Origin: Wuchereria bancrofti
Taxonomy: Eukaryota; Nematoda; Chromadorea; Rhabditida; Onchocercidae
Assembly: GCA_005281725.1 (NCBI GenBank)
Contig: SSBO01000012.1
Location: 7,260,607-7,324,606 of the forward strand
DNA: 64,000 bases
Direction: 5' to 3'
The position numbers and the translations under genes are program-made. The notes under the pieces were generated by a model. That model was given only the letters and a program-made list of their open reading frames with translations, was not told where the DNA came from and did not search any database. Positions 51,259-63,430 of this stretch are shown piece after piece (the first letter of the stretch is position 1; each line of letters opens with the position of its first letter).

Positions 51259-54200
51259 AAATCGCCAACAGAAAGTACGGCAATGAAGTGTTGGTAGCAA
51301 ATAGTCGGATGAAGTGTGATAGTGTTCCTTTGTGGAGAAAGTGGTAAGTGCAGTGTATAATGACCTCGGGTATACCTCATGTCTGCCTGATCCAAAACGA
51401 AAAGACCTTGGATTGCTGCACTGAACTGCCATCGCTCTCACTGGAAAACAATTTGATTTCACTGCGTTCTATTGACAGCTAATATTTGCTTGTAAATCGA
51501 CGAAGAAAGTAGACAGTATGGAAAGTAATGAATGAAAGAAAATGACAATGAGTCATCACGTCCGTCATTTTCAGCACTATGAATCAGACTGTTGACACCG
51601 GGAGCAAAACACAGTCATTTAGGTTACAAGGACATGGCTGTCAGTGGGATGACTAATCCCAGCGTATACCGCTGGTTAGTTATGTGTTGCTGTTACGTTG
51701 CGTTGAACATTTAAGTACAGATGTCCGTTCTTGATGACAATAGTAGCAAATAAAATTAGGCACCAATTATCAAGCAAGATATCAAAATTTACCAACTACA
51801 CTCTGTTCCCGTCCAACTGTCACTATACCTTATCATCACCAGTGCTCCACCTGTCGCTGCCATATTAAAGAATTTTCTAAACCGTCTCAAAATCACTGCT
51901 GGTTTTAATACATTTAGCACTATGAGTAAACACACACACATATGGTATACATATATACACCCACAAAACATGCAGGAGACACAGTCAAAAGCAACATTGT
52001 ATTCCCGGTTTCTCTTATTTCAGTTTCTCACTGTACTGTATCACTTTGATGAGCTATTTTTAATGAAGATCATCATAACGAACTGGCAGAAATTCTGATT
52101 TACTGTGAACTGGGAGACTTCGAGGAACTTGTAAGTGACCTACTCCACGCTACTGCAAATAATCTAGCACGAAAATACCGCCTTAAAACATCATTCACGT
52201 TGAGCAGATTGACTACTTGGAGGAAAATTTATGACTAATCGACCGATTGCTGACAAGTATACGATTCCCCTGAATCTCTCGCACTTAACTGTCCTTTTTC
52301 CCGAGCAGCTTAAACAATTAGAGAACTAATGCTTGATAATTACATTCAGGAATCCCTCAACAATTCTGCCAATCAGTGATAGAACGAAGTCTAATCCATT
52401 GGTAGTGCTGCTACATGGTTAAGGACCAAACATATAAACAAAACCGTACAACATTCTTGTTGAAGAAACTGAAATATTTTATAATATACATACCTCTAAA
52501 TAATAAAAGCATTTGCATAATAGAAATTTCTCACTGAAGTGATTCATTACATAAAATGAATATAAATAAATGTTACAATGTCTAATATAATGAACCATTT
52601 GTCGAATTTCCATTTGTGTTTCCGATTAGCGAGTTTATCTTCAACGATTAAGAAACCAATTGACATGTGAACCCCTAAACGAAAATGCACATATTATTAA
52701 GGTCGTAGACTTTTAGCCTGGTAGAATATGTAGAAACGCGTCTGTGAATTGAGAAAATATAAATTGTGGTACTCTTGTTCTGATCGATCCATATATTAAA
52801 CAATACAACATCCAGTTTATTAGAGGAGTTCTGGTTACAAAGAGCTATTCTGTAAATTTTGATGACTTGTAAGTTATCTGCAAACAAGTTTCCGTTTGGT
52901 GCAATTCAATGAATAATTGCTTTTCACGTTTCCTGGATGAGCAATAAACTCAAAAACATCTGCTAGTAACTGCGTGTCATTTTTCTCATTAATTTCAAAC
53001 ATCAGAATCATTAGGATAATCAGGACTGCTTAGTTTGTAATGACGTAGTGCAATCTTCACTTTAATTGTCAGACCATCTAACGCAGAATCCTCTTAAATT
53101 AATTTTCCTAAACTGATTCATGCACTACCTCAAGTAAAAACACCACGATACTTCTTTAAACATTTCAGTTTATATGAATAATTCCAGCAATCAAGTAAAT
53201 CTGTGGAATATCACTGAATCCCTCTTGCTAAGCGGTTGAAAGAGTATATTATACTACATGCACTTCCATCCAGTTATGTACTTTCCAAAAAGGAAAATTA
53301 ATTTGTCTAGATACAATGTAACGGATTTACAGTAATGAATTCATCTGATACTAGTAAATGATAAATTGGAACTAATAAGCATTTCCGCATATTGAGCTCC
53401 TATGCTGGTTTTGCAGGGAAGACAAAAAAGCATACAGCACGATGATTCCATTTGTTTTATTAATGTCAACTGCTATAAGCAGAACAGTCAGCATATATGA
53501 CCAGCTAAGCAGATAAAGGCGTACATTTGGCATATATTGCCTCTTCACACAATCGTTCATCATGTATCATTTTTCACAAGTATGCATTAGGAGATGACCT
53601 AAAGGACGTAGTTGTTTGCAAGAAACAAAATTTTTTTTATCTTCAGTTCAGTTCAAATAAGGTGCAGTCAGCAGTATTCTAAATATTGATGGCAGCATGC
53701 TAAATATCGATGGCAAAATGCCACCATATCATTTCAGTGGTTTATTATAATATGCATTCTTTCTCCACTTCTCATGCTTAATAGCGATATCGTGCCATGT
53801 TAACTGCCGTATTAATATTACAGAACATAGTTGGTCTTTTGCAATCCTTGCAAATAAAAAATAGGGTAAGCGATAAAAATCAATGTTTATATGTAGAAAG
53901 AGGGCAGGTCATGAAATTAATTAACTGAATCTACTAAAATTAAATTCACATTAATTTAATGTGACTTCATTTAGCACAAACTAATTATAAGCAGACTCAT
54001 AAAAAGACCACCTACTTGTGAATTCAACTTTTTCTTCTCCATCTCCTAATATATTTTTTCCTTTCTTTCCTTCGATCCCATCTCATTGTACAACGTAATT
54101 AGTTAGAAGTCGTAAGATCTTTTAAATTTTATTTAACATACCATAAGCATAGAGTAAGTAATTTACATTGCACTATTTAGACAAGGATCGTTTAAAATAC

Positions 54201-55100
54201 ATCCCACTTATTCTTACCATTTTATGAAGATAAAAAGACACATGAATGTCCCAGCCTTTTCACACATCTCCAATAAAGCAAACCTACTTGAACAGTGAGA
54301 TCTGGAAATTACCTGTTCCTCGTCTGTCTTTGTTCATTTTGCCGTTCCGCATTCTATCACTACTTTTCAATTTCACGGATGGTATTGTGGATATGTTCTG
54401 AAAAAATAAATTTCCTGTGTTGAACTTAGTGTCGTGTAGATGGTGATTACATTAATTGCAGTCAGGTAAAATGGTCACTGATAGCCGGTTTAATTAAAAT
54501 TACAGCCTTGGCTTCTGCATATCTGTGTCTTTTCGGAATCAATAACAGTAAATCCGGTTATTCTGCGGTTTACGTATTGTTGCGTTTTTAAATGAGGGCA
54601 AATGTCACCAAGTTTTGTTACTTCTCAATAACATTTTTTTACTGTTTTTGGGACTTTTCTGCATCTACATTTTGTGAGTTCACATGGGCAGAAATGTATA
54701 CATGCCTATATATATGTGTATATCTGCCTGGCCATTCTAAAGATGTCATTTTCTTTTCTTAGTCGGACATAAATCACACAGTTTTCGTACTTAATGTCCT
54801 CTATAGAATATGCAATAAGTTATTGTGATTGATATATAACACATCAATTTTTACTCAGATTGTTGTTTGCTTCTAGTAAAAATCTCTCCACACTGTACGT
54901 CATTCACAGTTGGACACTAAGACAGATCAATATTTTTCTTACAACAGAATTTTGCATTTTTAAATGTTTCTTAAACTGGTAGTTTTTTATTTCCTACCAC
55001 TGTTTGGTCATTTATCAAAAAATTCAGTAGATGTGACACTTTTTCACTGTCAGTTGTTCTGTTTGTCCAAACGCTTTGGTTAGTATATTTATTTATAGAG
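51259..55100. other. Divergent intergenic region, receptor kinase and membrane-protein gene
   Basis: About 3.8 kb with the presumed promoters of the receptor kinase (minus) and the 55101 gene (plus). The portion from about 51290 to 52400 has more G+C than the rest. Open frames are short and without domain signatures. No repeat of note. Confidence 0.5.
55089..55098 (+). promoter_or_regulatory. Likely spliced-leader acceptor
   Basis: tttatttatag immediately before ag-ATG of the 55101 gene. A 3' splice site so close to a start codon, with no upstream exon, is typical of nematode trans-splicing. Confidence 0.45.
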
Positions 55101-56766
55101 ATGTGGCTGCCGCGATTGATGCGTGCGGCAAACGAAGAACAGGAACATCGTGCAGCCATTAGGTGTAAGTTCCTATTTATCACTGTGGTATTGCTTTCAA
55201 GTAGTCTCTATGTTGCAAATCTATTTGTAAAATTCGAGAGAAAACAGGATGTTTGTATTATCTGTATCGATACCATTCAGTTTACTGGAGCAGTTTACTG
55301 CATTTCGACTCCACTTGAGCAGATTATATCGCACTGTTCCAGTATCAAGTCATGCTGCACAAAATTTGTTCGGAACACTGGTGGCTTGTGACTGTGGACA
55401 TCTGGTATCATGCAGACGAACAGCAGCAATGGTTTGTTCTCGAAACGATACTCAGTTATTAAAACATCGGTTCATTTTGGTTAAATGGTGTTGTATTGCA
55501 TTTCTTCTACTCATCTTTACTCTCATCGGTAATTATACATTCTCATTGCATTTCTCATCGTGATTATAATTAGAAGTACCCAAAAATTCATTTTACATCT
55601 ATGGTTATTATAGAAAAGTGATGGACTGATTCAGTTGGATTAGTCACAGGCGAATTAAATTAATATTCGAAGATTTTCTATAGAAATATCTACAAAAGTT
55701 TTTAATGGACGTATGTCAATAAAAACTATGAATTTGTTCTCCATTGGCGTTGGTACAAAGTGGGACAAATCACACTACAGCCTTTGTTTACAACATTCTT
55801 TTGAGCGCTTTTTGTAGAATTCAGGAAAAGTCATTTCTACTAGAGTTTACTACTAGAGGATAGGAAATAAAATGTTTATTTGCTTCGGATTTTATAGTAA
55901 TTGCAGCTTTCTCTGGATTGTTAACTTCGACACCTACCGAACTGACATCCGGCAACTCGTACCTTTTCCTGACTATCATTATTACCAGTTTACTCCTGTT
56001 TGGTGGTTTGTGTTGTTTGCGTACGCGTACAATCTGCAGACATCGTAATGTTCGTCATGGTTCGTTGCATTGTCGTCGTGGCCATTATCAGTCACATTCC
56101 CTCCGACTTCCTGTTTCACTTTTTGCACATAGTGCTTATCCTCGACCACATGTTCATTCATCTCCAAGCTCCTTTCGTTTCTCCGAATCACTCTTGTGAG
56201 TTAGTGTTAAAATTTTCAAAATTACTTGTTTGAAAACTATGATCCCCGTAATTAGACCGGAAAGTCTTAACATATATTCTGCCTCAAACAAGATGAATAC
56301 AAGAAGCAGGATAATGTTAGGAATACTCCAAAATATAGTAGTTTAAAATAAAAGAATGTTCAAATTAGTGTTTAAATTGATAAAATTATTACTTTTGCCG
56401 AAATCGCTTAAGATTTTCAGCTACAATGCTCTTTTGCAAGCCTGTACGGCTCCACTGCCAACATATAACGAAGCAATTAAGGAACCGGTGTTTGCACCAC
56501 CAGCTTATTCAGCAATCATTACGCATTCTTCGGCAGCACATGTTAGTTCACTGAACGGGACTAATCATGTTTCAAGTTCTGTTCTATCGTCAGTTGGAGA
56601 CGAAAGAATAAGAGAAAGCATCAGTAGCAGTAACAGCGGTTCTAAGCAAGACTTGTTGGTACAGGTACAGCATGTAATTGAAACTGTCGCTTCTGTGGAA
56701 GTTCATCATGCGAATGAGACGGATAATGAGGTTGTACAGGCTAAAGAATATAAATCTGATGAGTAG
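55101..56766 (+). CDS. Two-helix membrane protein with PPAY motif, family not recognised
   Basis: Exons 55101-55162, 55281-55528, 55898-56195 and 56421-56766 join with consistent phase to 317 residues. The ATG is 2 bp after tttatttatag, a likely spliced-leader acceptor. The N-terminal half is cytosolic-looking with a Cys patch (CDCGHLVSCRR). Helix 1 is WCCIAFLLLIFTLIVIAAF and helix 2 is YLFLTIIITSLLLFGGLCCL, with a short loop (STPTELTSGN) between. After helix 2 comes a His/Arg-rich stretch, then CTAPLPTYNEAI and APPAYSAI, the second a PPxY motif of the kind bound by WW-domain proteins such as Nedd4-type ligases, and a Ser-rich acidic tail. PPxY plus two helices suggests an adaptor or trafficking protein, which is inference only. 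The 148-residue gene follows closely on the same strand. Confidence 0.75.
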
Positions 56767-57007
56767 TTCCGTGGCATGTTTCTTTAATGTATTTACATGC
56801 TGCTGAATTATTTACAGGTGCGTTGCAGATTTTCTTCCCTTTTAGGCAGTTTTTTCTTTTCTCAGTCATAATGCATTAATTAAAACAATCAAGAATTCCA
56901 ATTATGGAGGTTTGAACCGATTTTGTCTTCATTGCATAAGTGTGATTGTCAGGAAAATTTTCTTACTTTTCCAGGATGTTTTTTACGAAGTTCGTTGCAG
57001 TCATGTT

Positions 57008-58549
57008 ATGAATATGATTGAACGAGACTGTGAAGCAGATTCAAAAATTAAAGAAAATAGTGTTTTCAATGCTGTTCAGCTAGTTTGGAAAGACTGCCGC
57101 TTTACCATTGTCGGGTAACACATTTAGACTGTTCGTTTGGTATGTTCACTTATCAGTGTTTCGAGGTAATTCGTTTCATTTGTGTTTCTGATCCAACAAT
57201 TTTTGTGAATTTAAAAATATCGTGAAGTTACAACTTTTTTGAAGAACCGTTGACTCTCATTGGTATAATTCAATAAAATATGTTTGCCCGTTTTTTTTTT
57301 TCTTAACTTATTTCAGGTTCTGTACAGTAGTAGGCATTTATGAATTTCGTCGGTCACTCTTTTTTATGTTTTGTAATCGCATCTTTGTTGCGATGATTTC
57401 GCTTTAATTTTTTTGTGTTTTCATTTCTTTGCCATGTTGTCATTAATTTCACTGATTTAATCGTGTTTTGTTCTTAGTAAAAATTTCTGCTTGGTTTTAT
57501 TGTTTTTGGAGCTGACTTCAGAGATCAGTATGATTCTATCAAGCTTGCTAATTATTCATTTTTGTATAAGCGAAAAGAATGTTGTAGTATTGAAATGAAA
57601 TGTTACATTTTATCTAGACTAAGTCCATGATAGCAACGGTAATGATGTGCTGCGCTAAATTTTGTATGAATAAAGTATGATTCTAGAATGTTTTGTTGGA
57701 GAACATCTCGAGAAATCTGCTGTTAAAGACACTCATTGTCATGTCATTCCCGCATCACATTTTTGCATTGGTCAATTGTTATTCATCAACATTTTCGTAT
57801 TGACTCAGACCTTCTTTTAAAGTTTTCCGTTGGATGAATGTTACTCTGTCTCGAATGTGTTATATTTATTGAGATTGTTTAAATTGTGTATAAACCGTTT
57901 GCTTGTTACTGCTTGACTGGTATCTCATCCTACGTTGCTAGTGATTCTGAGAGAAAAATGACCTTCCTGGTTCCATTAATATGTTTGGTTGACTCCATAA
58001 TTTTTGTTTGCTTTTAAATGAGTGTCACAATATCTTTATATTTATAAGTTGGTTCGGTGCACAAGAGTCGTATTTTTGTCTAAATGCTATGGAATGATAT
58101 TTTATTTGTTCCAGTATTCGGTTTCTGCTTTGATGCAGGAAAGGTTTCCGATAGTTCTTTTTTTAGAAGTTATTTTAGAATATTTCTACTTTCAGTACAA
58201 AGTTAAATTAGCTCTTGTGTCTTCATTCAATCTTCTGCATTTGGTCAAACAACTAGAGTGATAATTATACATCCTTCCATAGAATTGGTTCAACAAAGGC
58301 TAAATAAATCGGTATTGAAGATTTTTCATTATTTTGTTATTTCAGTGGATTGTGACATGGATTTCCATCGGGTACTTACTAGTTGGAAGTCTTCGAATAC
58401 TGTTTCCAAGACCTCGACTTTTCATACGCTTACATACTGCTGTTTTTCCTTTGTCTGTGTGTGTGTGTATTGCTTTGAATACTTTATCTTTTTTCTTCCA
58501 GAAAGCCTCCAAAATTGAAGAAGCTAACAAAAAGATCAGTATCATTTAA
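57008..58549 (+). CDS. Small multi-span membrane protein, 148 residues, family not recognised
   Basis: Exons 57008-57114, 57317-57372, 58115-58194 and 58346-58549 fit in phase (2, 1, 0). The ATG was chosen as the first in-frame one after TTTTCCAG (56971-56974) and CGTTGCAG (to 57000), either of which could take a spliced leader. Sequence: MNMIERDCEADSKIKEN, then WKDCRFTIVG joined to FCTVVGIYEF, RRSLFFMF, FGFCFDAGKVSDS, IFLLS joined to WIVTWISIGYLLVG, RILFPRPR, and AVFPLSVCVCIALNTLSFFF, ending KKISII. Three or four hydrophobic spans with basic loops suggest an ER or Golgi membrane protein. No family recognised. The middle exons are short, and an extra exon inside the 742-bp third gap (57373-58114) is possible. 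The stop lies 242 bp after the previous gene's stop is counted to this ATG, a spacing seen in nematode operons. Confidence 0.5.
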
Positions 58550-60593
58550 CTTCCTATTTTTTATAGACTTATATTTTACAGGTTGTTAACAATTAAATGT
58601 GCTAAACATTTTATTTTCTTTCACTACTGCGTGGTCTTGCAGAGTTTTTTCAGATACGGTTGACTCACGTCCAGTAATTACACTTTTTTGGGCTCTGGCT
58701 CATTTTCTGAATAGAGGTTGCTAAGCTTTTTGTTCTTTCGTTTGATGTTTCAAATTGTATTTTCAAATTAATTTGTTGTCCGCGAGCAAAAGAGACGCCT
58801 GAAAGTGGGATCTTGCAAAGCACTTAAAGTGAAAGCCGAAAAGTTGAAGCATGTTTCTCCTCTGTTTACTCTAAGAATAAATCTTGCTTAGCTGATCATC
58901 TCGTTTTGCTCGCTAAGACATATTAAAGTAAGCTATGGGCTTCTAGAAATTTCAGAAGCTATTTTCTATATGTTCAAGTGTATAGTATATTTGCCCTTTT
59001 GTATATTTGTCTAAATGCGCTCCGAAGTGTGGATTTGTCGTGACTGAATATTTTGCTCAAACTCAATAAAGCTTTATATATTTACTGTTTCTGGTAATGC
59101 CACTATTAAATTTTGGCAAATTGTTGTAATTTGTAGACGTAAAAAACAAGCGAGGACCTAAAGAGTGCTAGTGGTATTTTCATTTCCATTGATGTATATA
59201 CGGGGCAAAGTGATAGGTGGTATAAATCGCTGAAGAATATCTGTTACCACAGAGTGGCGCTCCGCACTTGGACGGTATTATCACTTATTGCACATTTATT
59301 TTGTTTATAGTTTTTTTTTGTAGGAAGTAAGTTCCTGAGTGGCTTAATATAAAATACGGCTGTATACTGATGTGCGATTCTTTCTGCTTTAGACGTTCCG
59401 TTTCATTTTTTACTTAGTGTGGGGGACTGCAAATAAGGATGAGACGTAAATGGTGCTGAGTAGCGGAAGATATTTTCGTAGGAATGATCTGATACCATTT
59501 TGAAGTTATATGGGAAAGTAGAATAAAATAGGACAATAATGTTAGTTGAGAAATTTGGTACATTTAGATGAGTTTACTTCGGTAGTCATACGTTCTCCTG
59601 GTAATCAGTGATTTCATAATGTAGTAGATCTTCATTAATTGATGTGACTTTTTTTTCATTCTCTGTGTATAAGCTGAAGGAAATATACTTGCAACCATAA
59701 CTTTTCCCAAAAAATAACGGAGTAGGGATGGTTGTACACATAAATGACTTTCAAGATGGATCAAGGTCTTATTACTTTAGCATATTTATGCCATGAAATA
59801 GCACACAAAGTGTTTTCATTACTAACAATGCTGTTACTCATTAGTTTACAAGGAAGAAATTATGCAGAAAGCAATTATTATAAGAGCACTGAAATTTGTT
59901 TAGTATCTCCCTGTACTCGAATAGCTTTAGATTTTAAGCAGCTGAGAATCAGTCTAACAGTGCAACAATTGTTTGAACAATGCATTATTATTTCTGAAAA
60001 ATGAATAGCCACTTATGAAGTAGGAATTATTCAGCATTCAAGAAAGTCGCTATTCTTAATTTTGAGCGAAAAGTAGAAAACATTCCTTCTTAGAAATTGC
60101 GTCTTCCTCAAAAGGCTTTGCTTAGCCATGAATTTGCTAAATTACTTCATTTTCAGTTACTTCGTAACCTCAACAGACTAATACGCATTTAAAGTGCCTA
60201 TTATCGTAAAGGTCTACTGGTAAGGCCTCATTCTCATGTCATATTTTTTCCAAAGTATAAAAATATTATTTCAGTCGAAGGAAATATGTCGCTCTTTTTT
60301 TGAGCTAAAGGGTTCTTTACAATTTTAATAATTTGCCGAACAAATACTTTTTTTTCGGAACGTTGGTTCTGTTCCACTTATTGTTCTTCTAAATTTTTGT
60401 ATGAAGTAGAATTAATTTATTTTAAGGTGGATTCTCTACCACTCAATTCTTTTCTACATCTACATTATATGTTTTATAATTTTTTGCAATTAACTGTTTA
60501 AATACTTGTCCGCTACTTAGATCTGAGAAACTTACTTTAAATAATTCCTAAAAAACGTAATGAAAAGTCATCTCTTCTGATAGCAGATGTAAT

Positions 60594-60698
60594 AAATAAG
60601 TTAAAAGATATTTACAAATATGCCGTATATCATTTACAATCATTCTCTGCCTCATATTTTTTCAACAAATCTACAACAGTAAAGGTTGACAAGAAAGG
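60594..60698 (+). other. Exon-like open stretch with consensus donor
   Basis: An open frame of about 100 codons without ATG runs through 60540-60840. Within it, TGATAGCAG (acceptor-like) precedes VINKLKDIYKYAVYHLQSFS and later VKVDKKG, followed by the near-perfect donor AAG|GTGAGT at about 60697. No partner exon was found on either side, so it may be chance. Confidence 0.2.
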
Positions 60699-61933
60699 TG
60701 AGTGTAAGTTACATATACTGAAAATTTCAAAGAGATCTTTACACAAACTATTCGTCCGTGTCATTGCAAAAGGAAGTCCCTTTGAAACAAAAGTATGTAT
60801 TAAAATCGTCTTGAAACAAATATATATATGTATATGAAAATTAATTTTTAAACAATGTATCGGTACTTTTTTTATCGTTTAATTTTTTTATTGTTTCAAT
60901 TTTAATTACTTTTTTTTGAAAGAAAGCCGTAAATGGGTATTAGTGGCAGAGAAGAACTAAGGTACGACAATATTCCTCAATTCGACACATATTTCCCCTT
61001 CTTCCACTTTTTTTTGGAATCACAGTGCTGCTGAAGCCTTTGAATCTCTTCAACCCTAAAACTTAGTTTTTTTAGACTTCAGTACTTTTATTATTACATG
61101 TACGGGTTTTTTATTTATCAAGGACAAAGAGCAAAGAGAAATGCACAATATCATGCACTCGGTAGAGAAACTATCGAGTCAGATCACTGCTCGGTATCTT
61201 CCACAGAGATCTCGGATCTTTCACATCTTTTTCAGTTTTTGTTTATCGAGAAGAATCCATGACAGTAATTTGGAATTGACAGATTGTTCTTGTCCATCTT
61301 TTTTAACACAGAGACAATCTACATCTACTAGTTCCTAAATCCTTCTCTCCTGTTTTAATAAGTTTTCGGAACCTGAAACAATTTCAGCAGAACAAAAATC
61401 CACTGTTTTGGAATCCTCTCCATTAAACCATCCTTTATCACTCTTTCTTCACTCGTAAAATACTCTGATAAATAAGACGACATTATAAATAAAGTGAAAT
61501 AACGTTAAATGAAATATAAATAAGATCTTTATCCACTGTAAAATAATGCTTAGAGAAACTATATTTGTATATGGAATCAATACTAAATAATAGTAAGGAA
61601 TACGGCACTCACAGACACGATCTTTTTTGTATCATTTTTCAAGCGTGAAGCTCAATCTTTGAAATTCTACTTTGTTCCATAAATTAAGTCGTATGCTATT
61701 TTTTAGAAGAATTGATAAAGCAAAATGTTGTCAAGCAGATTTCTTATTTGTTGAAATACATCTAGTCATGTAATGCTAACTAGATGGGAAAGAAAATTCT
61801 AAATTAATTTGGTGTAATTGCTATCACTGTGAACAATCACTAATATTAAAAATAACCTTTGGTTCGAGAGGGAAATATTTTTCAGACTTCCAATATCGAG
61901 AGTGAATGCTTTTTGGATATTCGTTTTACTAAT

Positions 61934-62314
61934 TGCTGTTGGTCCAAAGATGTAAAAGATTAACTGACCTACAAAAATATTTTTTTTAACTTTATCGACT
62001 GAAAAGTTACGTTTTTGTGTCTTCCTCTTTGGTTTCAAAAACAGTTCTGTGGGGAAGATCTCAAACATAACCAATCTGCTTTCCCGAATTCATAGTGAAC
62101 GGCATTTTTGTCTAAGATTACTAACTGACACTGACTCATATGAATCGTTTTATTAAATCTTCGTGAACAAATTTCTGAATGTTCAAATCTTGAATCTCAA
62201 AAAAGAAAAAAAGAAAACAGCTAATATTCTAAAAAAAGGAATGGAAATAATTCTATCAACTAACAAAACATTTGTTTTATTCAATGCTGTTGGTCCAAAG
62301 ATGTGAAAGATTAA
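61934..62314. repeat. 30-bp direct repeat, copies 351 bp apart
   Basis: 61934-61963 and 62285-62314 share tgctgttggtccaaagatgt and the following bases (29 of 30 identical). Flanks do not match, so this is a short dispersed repeat or a recent micro-duplication. Confidence 0.85.
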
Positions 62315-63285
62315 ACTGGAAAGAAATCTGCATTACCGAAATTAACTCTTATTTAAATAAAGAACACAGACCCATAAAGTTGCAGATTGTAAGTGCTAGA
62401 AAAAATATATCAAGTACATAAGCAGTCCTCAGTAAAGCACATTATGATACATTGCTGAATCTCTACATCTGCTACCTGTAGAGCTAATGCTGCCTGCGAT
62501 GAATTCAATATGTTTCTATATTTGACTTCAATAAGTTTTTTTTTTTGAATTTCAAATTTTGGAGGAATGGATTTCGTTTTTTCCCTTTTAATTACTGATT
62601 AAGAAAGCAACTTGCAAATTAGCTTTTGACACAAAAGACAATGTAAACAATGTTCCATAGCTTGCTAACCAAATAACAGAAGAAAACTGCACAATATTCT
62701 TGCAATTTGGCCTAGCAGAATTATGCTTACGGCTTTCAGCACTAATTGAAGTTTCATCTGTAAATAAGGTTAACAGAATTTTACCTAGCAAAAAAGAGTC
62801 CTAGATCTGCATTGTCTTGGAAATTGTTCAATCACAAGCACTGCGAACACCTTGTAAATTTCTCTAGTGATATACCAAAATAGTTTGAACTAGATTAATA
62901 GGCTGCACAGTAGACTTATCATTGGTATGGAAAGCAAGCATTTGCAAACTTCTTGTTTAGCTAAGCTCATCAATTGGAAGTTTGGTATTTAAAAATTAGT
63001 CAACAAAGCGATAATAAAACGAGTGCACCTCCAACTTCCTTTAGTAGAAAGAGCTATAAATAGGAGTTCGCCAAAATAACCGATTTGAATCGCAAAAAAA
63101 TTTCACATCAATGTCAGTGTTTCAGCTTTCTTGAATTTGAAATTTTAAAAAGAAAGATACTATTAGCAGGCATCTTTAGTCCTTGCATTTCTAGTCCAAC
63201 AGCAACTGAGTCAAATTGTCATTCCACTGATATGCTGAACCGATGTATCCAATCCATTGGAAATGTAAGATATCGTCATTTTTGA

Positions 63286-63430
63286 ATGTTACTCACACTA
63301 TTTGAGTCAAAATTAGTTGTATCAATAGAAACCGGTGTACTGGATCTTTCGCTTTTGGTACAGCAACACTTGTGCTACCATCTTGCATTGTTACATTATT
63401 ACTGAAGTTCATTGAAGACATTTTAATTTG
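63286..63430 (-). CDS. Possible first exon of a minus-strand gene
   Basis: Minus frame from ATG at about 63420: MSSMNFSNNVTMQDGSTSVA, then VPKAKDPVHR and a hydrophobic FLLIQLILTQIV, running into a consensus donor GT|GTGAGT at about 63293. Two Asn-X-Ser/Thr sites (NFSNNVT) and then a hydrophobic run would suit the N-terminus of a membrane protein. I found no downstream exon that continues in phase, except a weak one near 62640, so the gene remains unproven. Confidence 0.25.

Noticed and set aside
59744..60004. 86-codon plus frame with a hydrophobic segment
   Set aside because: Length and composition are expected by chance in AT-rich spacer; no acceptor, no conserved motif.
62588..62791. 67-codon minus frame, and an alternative reading MKLQLVLKAVSIILLG after TTTACAG
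   Set aside because: Neither reading joins in phase to the proposed first exon at 63286-63430. Left unannotated.
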